Assembly (NCBI RefSeq): GCF_028583425.1
Contig: NC_072806.1
Coordinates: forward strand, 38,238,001 to 38,302,000
Length of the DNA: 64,000 bases
Direction of reading: 5' to 3'
Source: Eublepharis macularius
Lineage: Eukaryota > Chordata > Lepidosauria > Squamata > Eublepharidae
Shown here piece by piece: positions 35,931-49,438 of the stretch (its first letter is position 1; every line of letters begins with the position of its first letter). Made by a program: the position numbers and the translations under genes. The notes beneath the pieces were generated by a model, which saw nothing but the letters and a program-made list of their open reading frames with translations, was not told the DNA's origin and made no database searches.

Positions 35931-36839
35931 AAATAAAAGAATGCTACAATCTAGTTTATGGTCCAGATGTATGGACAACGGGCATCATTCAGTCATGGAC
36001 CATCCTCCAGGAGATCTTATGGACTGTGGTCAGCAAAAGAGGCTTCACCAGCTAGTCCAAGTTTCACCCAGTTCTTTTTTTTTAAAAAGAGAAAAAAAAA
36101 CTCGTGTTGCGAGAAGCAAGGCAGCCTACAGTCAACCATTACAGCTGACGGGCTGGCTAACAAGAGACGTAGGTGTTCTTGTTATGCAGCCACAGGCCAC
36201 AGCTGACAAGGTGCTGCAGCCTCAGGGAATATAAAATGCCACCTCTGTTCTGTCTAAAGGACCACAACTATCCTGTTAAGAAATATAGACCCCCCCCCGG
36301 GGGGTGTCTATAGTCACCAATTCTGCAACCCTGCTATAGGCTAACCTCAGTTTAGTTATGACAGCCATGCATTTAGTTGAGGTGAGGCTGGACTTTCCAC
36401 ACGTCCTCATGCCAAGATTAGAACTGGTGAATGAATACTTTTAAACTTGTACTAATTATTGGGACTGCTCCTCCCATGTGAATCTTGGGACTCTTTTGGA
36501 GGCCTCCTGTCTGGTCCCTCTTTCTTAATAGAGCGCATTAAGGTCTACTCATGTTCCACTCCGTCCACTGAGATCTGTTAATTTTATTGTTGCGCTAGAG
36601 CCCGTTATGATTTAATACAACAGGTCCTAGCAGCGGGCACCGGCCAGCCTGCTCGCACCACAGGGGGCTGCTGGGCCGGGCCACCTAGCAGCTGGCCATA
36701 CCGCAGCTGGCCGGGCCGCCCGGCGCAGCAGCAGGGGCCCCCTTGCCCGTGGATCACCTGGGCATGGAGAAAGCAGGTTCACCCGCCTTCTCTCTGCCCA
36801 GCTGAGGCAGGGTCCACTGCCTCACGCTGCAGTGGGCCG

Positions 36840-37455
36840 CCAGAGATTTTTACTCTGGATCAACTGATTAAGTTATAAAGATGAACAGGTTCTCTTGCAT
36901 GGGCCGGCCTGTACATGGGCAAAATCAACAGCAGCCCGTACATGGGCTTTCTCTGTGGTGGCCCCTACTCTATGGAGGAGGACAGGAGAGCCCCTGCCCA
37001 CCTGGCTTTCTGCAAACAATGCAAAACTGAATTATTCAAAAAGGCCTTTTTTCTCAGCTAAGAGGGTGGTATTGTAGGAAAGGGATCCCAGAGGTTTTGC
37101 TAGAGAGTTAGAAACCACAGATTTCACCATTATGTTACCTTACATATTATCTGTTGCTTTAAATATATACTCCTATATCCTACCTGTGCTTTACGTTGTT
37201 CAATGTAAGTCCTAGAATTGATTACTGTTTCAGCAATTCCTCAACCTCATACTGGATCCTTGCTAATACTGTACCTTTGTAAACTTATATTCTTGAAACT
37301 GTATTCGTTTACCCTATGACATTTGTGGAAATGTTCTTGACACTGTGTGGAAATGCCTGCCCTTGTCCTTGCCTCTAATTGTACTGATTTCACACTATGT
37401 AATCCACCTTGAGTCTCAGTGAGAAAGGCGGAATATAAATAATAAAAATATGTAT
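36840..37455 (+). repeat. LINE 3' fragment (RT C-terminal remnant and tail)
   Basis: The frame near 36940-37060 reads FSVVAPTLWRRTGEPLP and KRPFFS, a decayed version of the C-terminal motif (VAP.LWN.LP...FK..L) of L2/CR1-clade LINEs. The tail has GTAATCCACCTTGAGTCTCA and GGCGGAATATAAATAATAAA. Confidence 0.6.
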
Positions 37456-37459
37456 TTTT

Positions 37460-40400
37460 ATTATATTTTATAATTGTATATTTTATATAATAATTGCATA
37501 TATTTCTCCCACTCCAATATTTCTCGGTTTCCGCTACTGAAAAAAAAACATTTTTTTCATAGCTTCAACATTTTCAGTCTCTAGACTTCACACAAAAGAT
37601 GTGCAACTAAAACTGATATGGAACAGTCCAGCACTATGCACAATAGCTAGTCAGCTTGCTACACATAAGTTAATATCTAAAATCAATTTAGAAAAATCTT
37701 CTCTTCTGAAATTATCTATTTGTTTTAGCAGGCTCATTTTTTTTTTTTTTAGCAAGACAGATGTTTGCAGGAATGTTTCACACATCCTTCTCAAGAGCAA
37801 TACAGCTACAAATTTAGGCACTTCAACACAACACTGCCAGTCAGGCTGTTTGTATGGAGTCTCCGTTGGAGTTATAAAAAGACAAGGCCGGCATTCCTTT
37901 CCTTAACAGAGGAGAACGGGCAGGCCCTGTGGGTGGAATGCAGGGGGGGGGGGGCGGGGGGAGAGATAAAACAGCTGCCCGTTCACGGAAGAGCTTGCCT
38001 ACAGTTTATGGCAGCAGACTTTGCCAAGCAAGACGCTGTCCTTGGAGACACTGAATGTTGGAAGTTCCATCCTGGGATACAAATTCTGAATCCTTGTTCT
38101 CTCCAACTTGAGAAACTGGGGTTGGACTGGACCACTTTTGATTGATTGGAGAAGTGGTCACGTGACAAAAAAAGATACACCCTTAACATGGAAAACGAGC
38201 ATGCTATGCTACAGACCTTTTGACTGGCAAGCCGATTGTCAACATGGAGGGAGCTCGTTTTGTGTGATGGAAGAATCAGGTCTAGGATGTAGCTGTAGAC
38301 ATGACTATGGTCACTCAGCCTCAGTAACAAGGCCTCAAATCACAGTAAAAAAAAAATCTGTCTCAAGGTTGTGACCAGTTGTGATCATGTATATGAGCAG
38401 TATAGGACTCCATGCCAATAATCTCCGAAGTCCCACCGATCCTCCAGGCCTCCGGACTAGGGATGTACAAAATGAAACAAACGAGCCAGAAATACTCCTG
38501 AAGAATCACTGGTTCAGTTAGTTAAAACAACTTCTGGAACGGCAAAACAAACTCAGGAAACAAAGCTGTAATGACTCCCTCTCACCAAAAAGTTCGTGTG
38601 TCTCAGTTCAGTCTTACCATGCAGCAGCAGTGCAGGCAGGCACTGGACCAATGCATCATCTGTAACTGTTTTCCTTACTGGCAACCAGCCAATTGGATCT
38701 CGTTGGTGGGAAGGGGAATGTGTACATTGTGTATGAGCGCATTGTGTCTTTGGGCAATGGCATTGGCTCTGAGTGGCTCATCCTCATAAGGATCAATTCA
38801 CAACAGACTTACTTTGAGCAGCGGGAGGTCGGCTTCACCTCGCCCATCTCTTTCTATGTGCTTTTATGCACAATGCAAGATAAGGTCAGCAATCCACATC
38901 CACGCAGCTGTGTACATGCAGGTTTGGGGAGAAAGGGATCTCTTGCAACCTCTGAGTTCCTGACTGCCACAAAGACTCATGTAATGCACATTACGATGAA
39001 AATTGTTAATAACAAAGCATTATTACAGGAGAGCTGCACTGAGGACAACACAGGCCTGTGGGGGCCAGGCTGCCCACTCTGTAGCCTTCTGTGGCTGTCC
39101 TTTGCTTAGGTGCCACAGCAACTTGCCAACTGTGATTGAAGATGTCAACCTAAGATAATGGGTCAAGAAGCACCAGGAGACGCTTCACCTTGCCTAGAAA
39201 AGACGACGACTTCTTTTCTGGGCCCTGATTAAAACTGTTAACCCTGTGTTAAATGAGCAGAGATAATAGGGCTGCGTATGCACTAATGCATGGATCCATG
39301 TAGACACTCAAGTCTTTTCAGATCAGTATTCTACATGGACCGGTCTAGTTAAAGACTGGACTCCCTTCATTTGAGACTAGCTTTGGCTTCAGTTCTCCAT
39401 CATTCAAATCTGGGTTAATAGTTACCCGCTCAGCCTCCCACCTTTACTGATTAAAAAATGGAGAAAAGAGGGTCACCCTTCATTCCCCCAACATCCCATT
39501 AACAAAACCACAGGACCCCCCACCGCTGCTCCCAATCTCATCACGGTGGACTGTTTTAGGAAAGAATCCCTGGGGTAGGGGGAGAGGAGTGAAACACAGC
39601 ACTCATCCCTGTGGTGACGGCACAGCAACCCCCCTCCCCAACATTTCTGTACCAGTACAGCAGTACAGCATTATGGCCCACTGTCAAGACAAGAGGTCCA
39701 AACAAAGGATCAGGGCAATGGGGTATGCATGGTCTACTCTGGTTGGAAACATGGCAAATTTCGAAGAACAGCAGCTGTTCAGAGGCAGAGGGCATCGAGT
39801 TAAACGCCAGTCAGTTTCCGCAGGTCTCTCCAATGTGACCAAAAAAATCTGATGCTGAGATTAAAGCCTTTATGGGAACACTCTGCTCAATTTTGAAGTC
39901 TGAGAAGTGCTCCACAGTGCTCTTTCCCGGCTTTTCAGTTCTGGCATTCAAAGATCAGAGCCGAGGACTGAGTTCGGTCAGATCCACCCACATCAACTCT
40001 GGTGGGGACTGTACAGCCGACACCCCTGGCCAGGCACACACGCCACAGGCCAAAACTCATGAAAGCGGAAAAAACAAACCGGTTAGAGCTGAGACAGCAA
40101 CAGCTTGCCTGGAACAAAGCAAGAACGGAACGGAGTTCGTTCAGATGACCCAGATCCAAAACTGAGATGGAAATTTCCTCAATGCACATGCATATTCTGA
40201 ACCAATCCTTGCAATTTTGGCCTCATGAAAATCCAGATGTTTGCCAGCCACGCCATTGGATGGGAGGGGGTGAGCCCCACTCAGTTTAAGATTTGGAACA
40301 GAGAAACTTTTTCATCAGATAGGGGCTATCGTGGCTCTCGATAAGAGTGGCAGTTTAGCCACAATTTTTATTTGGATTTTAGGCAGGCTTAGGGAAGAAA

Positions 40401-41990
40401 ACTTATTTGTAGGTGATAAATGAAAGCCAGAAGTACCAAATCAACTTGGGCAGCTTCTGTGAACCAGAAACTGTGAGGTGAAATGGTAAAACTACACCTT
40501 CGAGATAACCTGTCTGGGGAAAGGAGATCAAATCTCCCTTCAGTGTCTGTATTAACTGAGGCTCAGTTTCAACTATTAGGACAATTTATAACTCCTGGGG
40601 AATGAAGCTGAGAGCCAGCTGTACATTCTATACAAACGTACTACACAGATGTTTATCCTTTTACACACCTTATTTTCTGCAAGTAAATCTTTGTTGTTCA
40701 TTTTTATCTGTGTCTTGTCTATCATCGAATCAGCTGTGAAAAGTGGTTTATACTTGCTTCACCATTAAGTGCATTGTTCTTGTAGGGGGCCAAATGAGAG
40801 CGCTTTAGGGAAGACAAAGCTTGCATGCTATCAACCAGTTTATCACATCTTGTGCCTTCCTGACTGTAAGCCACTTGGGTTTCAACAAAGAAAAAGCAGG
40901 GAGAGCGGGAGTGGACAGCCGTAATTGGCAGAGGGCAGAAGCCGCCTCCTCTCATTTCACCCATCCCATCATAGCCACCACACCACCAATTCTGCAGCGA
41001 GCGCTCAGAGGGACCTGCGTGACTTTGATCCACTGCTATTCTGCTGTGGTGGCAACAATTCTTTTTGAACTACCTGAGATTCTTTTCCAAAGTAGGGAGA
41101 CGAATATGAATTTGGGGGGTGGGGGGTGGGATGAGACATGCACAACTGAGGAATGTAATGGGGGTGAAGGAGTGAGAACGGCTCTGAAAGGAACCTGTAT
41201 GAAGTCTGCTCAACTCACCATCCAAGTTTCTCAATAACATTCCTTGTACTAATTCAGAGATTTGATGAAGTGATGAAGACCGGCAACCTGTGAGCCTGGG
41301 CAGCACCTCTCGATTAGGCCAGTGCCTGAATCCCAAAGCCGGCTCTTCCTGCTCTGCCAAGCGTTTAGAGCCCCACAGAGCCAAGACACCCTCTATGCCC
41401 CAGAATGACAGGTCATACATTATGCAGCAAGGCCTCGCAGGCAAGGATTCATTAAAAGACACAGTTATGAGCTCATGATCTTAACAAGTCACCTAGTACA
41501 ACTGTCCAGGGAGGGGTGGGGAAGGGAGAGGAGTACACAGCAATCCAGATTTACTACCTCCGCTGGAAACCACCAGACGACAAGCCTCGCTGGGCAAAGG
41601 CCTTGTCACCCAGTTTCTTGAGACAGGGAGCTGGTGCCACATTGGGGAACAGCGCTCAGAAGTGTCACCAGTGGCAACTCATGAGCCACTTTGTGACCTC
41701 ACAAATCTATCAAGCACCAGAAAGCAGCAAGAGCTGGGTTTCCCCAAGGGCAGAGACCAGCACAATCCCAAGCCCTTCTCCCTTGGAAAAGGGGAGATGC
41801 TGGAAGCCCAGCATATGAGAGTGAATATCTCTAAAACTCACTGTGATGTTAGGACCCCCCCACCCCACCCCCCGCCAGGGGGTGGGGAGTACAGATTTTG
41901 ATTGCCACTGGGTGGATCCAGCCATCCTCCAAGGAACCTCCCTCCAATTTTATGTAGCCCTCTTGACCGTCTGCCAACTCGCCTAATATG
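37460..41990. other. AKAP1 intron 1 segment, mostly unrecognised
   Basis: Contains a T-run at 37737, a G-run at 37943-37954 and, at 38455-38560, a stretch beginning CTAGGGATGTACAAAATGAA that resembles the end of an old interspersed repeat. Sequences at 38600-39100 and 39880-40200 look like ordinary intron. No domains in any ORF (maximum about 138 residues). Confidence 0.35.
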
Positions 41991-41994
41991 ATGT

Positions 41995-42235
41995 ATGCCA
42001 TCAGCCACCCCAAGGGATGCACTAGGCTGGGCGTGGTTTATGGGCTGTTGTGAAGAACTGCTGCCTCCTGTACAGATTTTTATGCACTGGTTTTTATGCT
42101 TTTAATGTATTTAAATGCACTTATGTACTTAATGTATTTTAAAACTGATTTTACTGATTGATGTTCCAGCTCTGAGCCCGCTTGCAGGGAAAGCAGGTTA
42201 TAAATTTAATATAAATAAAAATAAATAAAATTAAG
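41995..42235 (+). repeat. LINE 3' tail
   Basis: Ends ATGTTCCAGCTCTGAGCCC, GCAGGGAAAGCAGGTTATAA and ATAAATAAAATT. Tail type as in 56800-56870 (CCGCCCTAAGCCTG...GGGAGAGCAG). Confidence 0.5.
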
Positions 42236-42239
42236 AGCT

Positions 42240-44015
42240 ACTGAGGTTGGAGGAAAGCTTCAAGATTGCTTGGTAGTATATGGACAGGATCCAAACCATG
42301 TGGGCACGGAAGTACCTTCCTTGGATCTGAGGGGTGTCTGAATAAGACATCGCATGGGGACTTCCCTTACTTGTATTCTTCTACATTTATCCTTGCAGCA
42401 ATGAGAACTAGCAACTTATGGCCAACAAATGCTACTCACCTAGGCCACATCTTGCTTCCTATCATTCTCTGAAGAGCTATATGGGCTGCAATTTACAGGT
42501 TTTGTGGTATATAGCTGCCCAAAACTAAGCATTTAGAAGCAACAAAGTTACACAAACCAACACTAAGAACACAACATGCAAGGCCTGGCTCTCACTAGGT
42601 TTCCTGAGGTCAGTGCCAGACCTGGACCATGGCACACGGAGACTAGTATGATAGAATTTTCCTCCATAACATTCCCATGCAAGCAGAAAACTAGTAAGTC
42701 AGGGAGAAAGCTAGGCTGGAACCCTTCTCCAGCTCAGGATTCCCACATCACCAAGGCCTGTGTCACACAAACACCTCTCAGCTTTCACACAGAAATAGCT
42801 TCAGGTCTAGGGATACTTCCTTTGGTGAAGCAGCTTAGGCGGTCTGTGTTTCTGAGCACCAACAGCCAACAGAACAGAGGACAACAAGTTCTTTCCCTAA
42901 GAGCGACTCTCTTTAATTTCATCACTCATCTCCAATACAATTTTTATATACCAACTTACAGCATAAACATGCATGATGCGTACATGATGCGTCCATGGAA
43001 ACCACCACCGCCGGATAAATCCTGCTGGACCATGGCACATCCTGCGCAGATTCCCATTTCACAGACTGGTCAACCAGAGGCCTCCAGAAGGCATGCAAGC
43101 AGGGAACACAGACCAAGGCCTTCCCCCGCACCAAGAGAGATGATCTATTTACGTGTTGCTGCTAAGAGAACCTAGCCCTAATGCCATGGATTTGTTTAAC
43201 CTAGTCTCCACCACTGTATCTTGTAGCAGTGGGTTCCACAGGTTAATTCTGTGCTGTACTTTCATCTGTCCTCAATCTACCACCCAGCAACTTCACTGAG
43301 ACCAAGTGTATTACGACAGAAGATGCTCTTAATACAATGGCATATAAAGCCTCCAGCCCTGCCCCTATCTGCTTCCCGAAGAGGGGGCCGAGTCCTCCTT
43401 TATTGCAACAGAACCACTAAGCACAACTCCGCGCCCAAGCAGGGCTGCTCAGCCTTCAGCAAACAGGGCCATATAAGGCTAGAAATGATAAACAGGGTCA
43501 TGTTTTCAGGAGAGACTAAAGAACAATTCTGCTTAAGATCCACAAGGGAAAAAGCCGGCTGATTTTGACTTCAGCCAAAACACAAAAACTTCCATGCCAG
43601 CCAAGCCACTGAACTGCAAATGCCGACTTGATTGTGAAGTCTGAAAGAGCTCGTGAGGGGCATACCCCTCTGTGTTGGACAAGCCCAGAGACCCCAGCAG
43701 TCTGATCAATGGGCAGACATTTACCTGGGCACCCCTGCTGGAGACCACGTCCACTTTCGTGTTGCGAGGAAGAGAATCGGGATAGGGGCTGGTGTTTAGA
43801 ATCTGCATGGCTGGGCACCTGCCGAGGGCCCAAGCTTGGCAGAGGGCCCGTCCCATGACTGGCAACATTAGTTCAATTTCCAACAGAAACAGTGCTGGGA
43901 GGAAGGGAAGTGCCGAAGCAGCCTGCTGTTCTTGCCTCCCTAAGGGACCACCCCAAATCAGTCCCCGCAACACTGCCCGTGACTTTCTTGCCTCTTGGCA
44001 TCAATGAGTGTTTCT
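42240..44015. other. AKAP1 intron 1 segment, mostly unrecognised
   Basis: A 199-codon open frame on the plus strand at 42576-43175 has no recognisable domain, biased composition and no gene context; I regard it as chance. The segment 43190-43330, read on the minus strand, has TGGAACCCACTGCTACAAGA and AAACAAATCCATGG, words like those near the 3' end of some CR1-type LINE fragments, so a decayed fragment is possible. Confidence 0.35.
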
Positions 44016-44019
44016 AAAA

Positions 44020-44125
44020 AGCATTCAAATTCCCACTCTGCCGTGGAAGTTCACTGGTCAAACCTAGAGCAGTTTCTGAGTGACCTGCCTCAAAAGGCTG
44101 TTGTGAGAATAACATTGTAAATGGC
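44020..44125 (+). repeat. SINE fragment
   Basis: Contains CATTCAAATTCCCACTCTGC (B box-like), CTGAGTGACCTGCCTC and GGCTGTTGTGAGAATAA, the body words of the tRNA-SINE family at 28055. Confidence 0.5.
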
Positions 44126-45039
44126 TTTGGCTAGCATTTGCCATATACTGCTTGACAAGCTTCCAGTCCATGCCAAGTCCTGCTAATACAATGGCAAGTA
44201 ATGGCAAAAACAGAAGCAAAGGAAGCGTATGAAGGGGAGTGTGCTGAGGAGACACAGGATTCTCAATGGCCACCATGTCGCCCCCTCCTCTGAATCACCC
44301 CCTTTTCTTTACAATCACATAATAGTTGCGTATTACTGGAGAAAGAGAGACGGGCAGTAAAGTGTCAGGGAACGCAACTGACCAGGCAGAAAGACATTCT
44401 GGATGGGACCCGGTTGCATGAAAAACTAAAGTCACGGGGGCTGGGGAATTTTTCCATGTTAAAAATAGCCCAAGGACACCCGAGCTGCCTTATAAGCCAA
44501 CAGAAGCTGGAGATCCCAGAAGAGATAGGTACGGAGTTAAGCTAAGGCAAAAGGGAGGCAATGTCGTTTCCATCTCAAAGACCCACCCTTTGCCGATCAG
44601 CTAGGCTGGCACAGGGCTGCCTCAAACGCTCTGGAAGATCAGGACACCAAGCCAGACATGTTGCTGGTGTGCCCTTGAAGGGGGTCTCCTGCCAACTCCG
44701 GAGCCTGCAGGGGAGAGGGGCACTCTTCCGATGCCTTCCTTCCAGAGCAGAGCAGAATGCCCTTTCCGCCCTTAAACTTCCACAGGCTTGAAAGCGCGCA
44801 ACACTGATTAGGGTGGCTGCCTTCAGACACGAACATTGATACAAGAAAAGGCCATTTCTAGGCAGAGAAAAGAGTGCCACACACCACAGCACTCAGCTGC
44901 CAGCAAAATCTCTCCCTCCTTTGTTTAGCTCCATTATAACCCTGCTTTCCGTGCCCCACCCCCCCACTCAAGACAGGTAACTTGTTAAAATCCTAGCTTC
45001 ACTTTGTTCAGGGTTGAACATCAATTCAGTACATTTTCC

Positions 45040-45215
45040 TCCTACCCTTCCACTGGCAAGTTCAGAGCGGCATACATAATCTCTATTTTATGCACACAAC
45101 CACCCTTTGAGACTAAGAACTGACCCAAGCCAATGCCATGCCTGAGTGGGGATTTGAACCCAGGACTACCAGGTCCTAGAGCATTAATCACTATGCTACC
45201 CCTTGGACCATACTG
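45040..45215 (-). repeat. tRNA-derived SINE, old copy
   Basis: Read on the minus strand: GCATAGTGATTAATGCTCTA (A box), CCTGGGTTCAAATCCCCACT (B box), GCATTGGCTTGGGTCAGTTC and CATAAAATAGAGATTATGTA. Confidence 0.55.
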
Positions 45216-46329
45216 GCTAAATAAAGCCAAGACAGCTGCTTTGAGTGCCCATATGTAATTTTTGGCATGGATCCGGATGAGCGTTTCACTCCCTCCACGC
45301 AGGCACAAGGACTTCCGCACGCAGAACATGGTTTTCCCACCTAACTCCTCCCACAGCAACCCTTGACATCCTGTTCCGGGGTGGAGTTGGGGGTCTGGAA
45401 TTTCAGGGGACATTTTTGGACTGCCACAGGAGGGAGAAAACATGCTTTGCCAAGCAGAAGGTCCTTGCATCTAGTCTGGATCAAACCTCTTGAAACCAGT
45501 ATTTTTTTGTTAAATAATTCCAAGATAAGGCCCAGGGAATGCAGCAGGAAATAAAGCTCTCAAAACCAGTGGAAAAAGTGAACACTTCAAGATGCAAATG
45601 GCAGAACTGAAGTTTTATTTTTTTCTACCAAGCAGCTTGGTTGCAACATTTTGAAAAACTACTGTACAGCTGTGCCTGAAAACCGTGTTGTTCGGGAACA
45701 GAACGGTGCCTGAGAAATGTACTTTGACCTGCATTACACAAATAAAGCACTCCAGCATTAAAGCAAACACAGAAAATGAAGTTGGAAAACCAATGGTGGA
45801 CAGCACACAAAAGGAGACTTGACCCAGCAGCTGCGGAAGCTCAGTTTAAAAACCAAGTTAATTTCAGCAGAAAACTTCCTTGAAATTAAAACTTGCAGTT
45901 AAAAGACTACCATATAATTAAATACTACTCACTAGTGTCCTATCACAAAGTGTCTTGACTGGTAAGGTCTGACAAAGACATACCCAGAAGGCATTGCTGC
46001 TTTTTCTGATTGAAAGACTACCTTGCAACAGATTGGGAACCTCACATCTATAGGTGAAAGGAGGCCCTTAGGCAAGTAGTATTGCCACAAAACCTACTAT
46101 TTCATTATCTCGCAAATGGTCAGTTTTTCACAGTGCTCAAGTTACAGGAGACCACAGCTGCTGCCGCTGCCCCACCCACCTCCTGTTTTCAGGATGCTTT
46201 CCTTGGTAAGGATTAGAGACAGTCACAGGGCATGACAGGGCCTTTTAAAAGGTGGGACCTGAGAAACTGCCCTTCATAACTCTCACACTTACTGTTTTCA
46301 AAGGCTATAGAGATCTAGGGCAGAAAGAT

Positions 46330-46530
46330 TGAAACCTATTGTGTTCCAACAAGCGGGGCTGGCCTAAATGTGTTTTAATTGAGTTGTCCTGTTCTGAGTT
46401 AAATTACTTAATATGATTATATTTTATATTCTTATTGTTTTATATTTGTATGTTTTATTTTTGCTGTATACCGCCCTGAGTCCTTCGGGAGATGGGCGGT
46501 ATAAAAATTCAATTAAAGTAAAGTAAAAAA
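46330..46530 (+). repeat. L2-like LINE 3' tail
   Basis: Ends TATACCGCCCTGAGTCCTTC, GGGAGATGGGCGGTATAAAA and AATTCAATTAAAGTAAAGTA. A classic squamate L2-type tail; the preceding 130 bases are the AT-rich 3'UTR. Confidence 0.65.
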
Positions 46531-46769
46531 CTGGGTTGTAAAGTGACTTAGAGACCAGCTGCAATAGGCCCTGATTTGCATCCCACTGCTGACACAAATT
46601 TTATTAGGTTGCCTCAGGCAAATTATTTTATTATCCTCCCATCTGCAATAGACATTTATGCTAGCCCCAACTTACACAACTCCTATGAGAACATTATATG
46701 ACATACCTGGAACAATCAACTACTCCATATAAACACAGTTTTTAAAATTTACATGTTCCACTGGCCCTT

Positions 46770-46880
46770 CCGCTAACAGCCTTGTCCTCCCTGTTTTATC
46801 TTCAGAACAGTCCTGGGAGGCGAGAGTGTGACCAGCTCAAAGTAATGCAGTGAGATTTGTGACAAAGTTAGGATGTGAAC
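46770..46880 (-). repeat. SINE fragment
   Basis: On the minus strand AATCTCACTGCATTACTTTG, GAGCTGGTCACACTC and CAGGACTGTTCTGAAGATAA resemble the body of an old MIR/tRNA-SINE-like repeat. Weak. Confidence 0.3.
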
Positions 46881-47044
46881 GCTTCCTCAGTTCAGAAGAC
46901 GTGTAGTTTCTGGAAAGGGGTGGGGAGAACTCATCAGGAGAGATGTGAGAGTACGGGCAGCGCGAGAAATCTGTTGGGAGGAACCCAAAGATTCCTGTTT
47001 TCTTCATTTATACCCCCCACCCCCCCCACTGGGGGCCTAAAGGT

Positions 47045-47235
47045 GCTTAGATTGGTCTCCTCTACTCCATTCACCCTCACAGTCGCCTAGTGAGATGTCA
47101 GGCCAAGCGTGTGCCACAGGCCAAAGGTCACCCAGTGCGTTTCCAGGGCAGGGTGGCCATTCACACCTGGGTGTCTCGGATCTCCCGTACTGGTCTCCAA
47201 CACCAACCGCTACACCACAGCAGAGCCACACAACC
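47045..47235 (-). repeat. tRNA-derived SINE
   Basis: On the minus strand: CTGTGGTGTAGCGGTTGGTG (A box), GAGACCAGTACGGGAGATCC, AATGGCCACCCTGCC, GGTGACCTTTGGCCTGTGG and GGGTGAATGGAGTAGAGGAG. Confidence 0.6.
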
Positions 47236-47239
47236 TGCA

Positions 47240-49385
47240 CCGTGTGACTATGCCCTGAATCGCATGAATGCCAATTTTACTGCATCAATACTTGAGTGCA
47301 TTAAAACATTACTGGTAAAATTCCATGGTTTGCATTTCCTAAGACGTACCACTTCTTAAAAATCCCACAGGAACAAGGCTCAAGACAACCGGTGTATCGC
47401 AATCTATGGAACAAAGCCAGTGATCAGCTAGAAGTTTGGCAAAGTTGAGATTTCACTCCCTGACCCTGTCTGCTCTCACAGGGCTGAGATTCCCAACGCA
47501 AACTCAGATAGCACCAAGCTTTTCCGTGGAGGACCGGGGAAATCCTTCCCTTTCACTGGAGGGAAAGTCCAAAGCACGGCAGAAAAGGTCCAGGTGAGCA
47601 GTTCATGGACGTGTTGTTTTAAGCAAGAAGTGCGAGGCAGTCTGTGATCCCGCCTACAGAGTCCGCTTCCACCAAGAAGCCACCAGCCCTCAAGCTGGAG
47701 AGGAAGGCTGCTTTCGGCCAAAAAGCCACCAGGAGGAAGTCAAATTAAGCCATAGATATGCCTCACGGCAAGCCCCAGTGCCCAATTCCTTTGAGCCAGT
47801 GGGCTCCATTCACTCGTTAAAAACCAGAGCAGAGGGAGGCTGGAGGAACGCAGCCGCGGCCCCGCAGGCCCACCCAAATGGTCCCTCTAGCCCAGCACCT
47901 GTTCCCAGCCAGGCTCAACCTAATGCCTCCAGGAAGCGCACACGATGCCCAGAGGAGCAAGCAAGCCTTTCCTATGACTGTCCCCTGGGAAGCCATATTC
48001 AAAGGCTCACCGGTTCAGAGCAAGGAATTCTTATTTCACCATAATGGAAGTCTTGCAAGTTAGGTCAAGTTGACACAGCAAGTGGTCTGTTACTAGCAGT
48101 GGGGATTTGAATGCCATCCTGCTAGCCCAATACTAGCTCCTTTTAAACACAGTTACCTCCACACTTTTAGAAGGTTAGCCACAAAGTGACTTTGGGTTTT
48201 CTGCAAAAATGACTCTCAACTGTGCAATGCTCAAAGCCCCTAGTTGTGGCTGCAAAAGTAATCTCATGGGTCTTCAGGAAGCTCCACCTACTCTGGCACG
48301 TAATAGGAGAACAATCTGGTCTATGGACGGGGAAGCATGCAGCCGCCACCACCCCGTTGCCCCTGCCTGCAGACAGCATCCTGCTCCCACAGTGCCGGCA
48401 TCACCAGGGGCAAAGCAGCACCCAGGGATTTCATCCAAGGCCTGAACAGCAGCTTCCTTAAAGGAGACCAAGAAACATCGCAAGGGAGCCTCCTAAACTA
48501 AAAGCACAGGTCCTCACAAACTTTAAAAACAGCTTTTCCATAAAAGCCCACAGCTGTTTACAGGGAAAATGTATGGCATAAAAAAAGACTTGTGCACGCC
48601 ACTACTTTTAATTACAAGTCTGCAGCCCAGCATAACCCTTAAAACAGACAAGCAACGCTAGGCAAGCAAACACAGGAACTAAGGGATCCCCTTTCTTCTG
48701 CACTTCCTTCCCTGCTGCATGGAAGAGATTCATAGAAGCAACGCCACGCTGACAAGCCCGAGGGGCCTCTGAGGGTCTCTTTCCAAACGGACATCCAGGG
48801 GGAGCTTTTAGAGGCAGACCCACCTTTTAAGTTTGACCAACGAGAGCAGTGTGCATGCCCACCTCCTCTGCCAAGCCAAACACGTGTAATGGGGGAAGAA
48901 AGTTGGGTGGCAGGTGTGTGCAGAGGGCAGGTCTGCACATCACAGCAGCCTTTTGGTAGGTGCTCCACAAAGCACTGCGGTATCCAACATGAGTGCTCCA
49001 TCCCAGGTGGGTTGCCACTTCTAGAATGGCAGCTGGAAGAACTTCTGCAGTTAATACACCCTTTTTGTGACATGGGGAAGAAGGGGGAACATAAGAGAGA
49101 GGAGGAGGGTCATGTTTTCACCTGTCTGTAAGTAACAGACTCCAGGGGCCGAGTGAAGAGTGTCTATTTTGCTAACTGCTGCCATCTCTGTGATCCCCAA
49201 TGCGGCACCTGGGCCACTACGGTGCCTGCCAGTGTACCTTCCGACACTCACTCGCCTCTAAAGTCTTGGAATAAAATCTAAACGGACTTCAAGAGAAAAA
49301 AATCAGGACCTTTGGGTGCCTCCTTATAACTGACTGAGTAGCAAATTACTTTGATCTCCGCAGGCAAGAATATCATAGTAAGAGA
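47240..49385. other. AKAP1 intron 1 segment, no recognised element
   Basis: Ordinary sequence with many short overlapping ORFs on both strands (up to 144 residues at 49073-48639, minus) that show no domains. No clear repeats. Confidence 0.4.
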
Positions 49386-49438
49386 CACAAGGCTTGCCCA
49401 TACAGTCTGTTCAGACAGCTCTGTACTGTCACAGGCCC

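Noticed and set aside
36284-36312. Short palindrome TATAGAC-C(9)-GG... -GTCTATA
   Set aside because: It is mostly a C/G homopolymer with seven-base flanking arms; likely chance or an alignment of two runs.
38560-39110. Possible exon-like segment with several overlapping plus-strand ORFs
   Set aside because: No known domain and no supporting splice pattern could be found; it lies in an AKAP1 intron.
42576-43175. 199-codon plus-strand ORF in intron 1
   Set aside because: No recognisable domain, no repeat of family type, no splice or promoter context; taken as chance.
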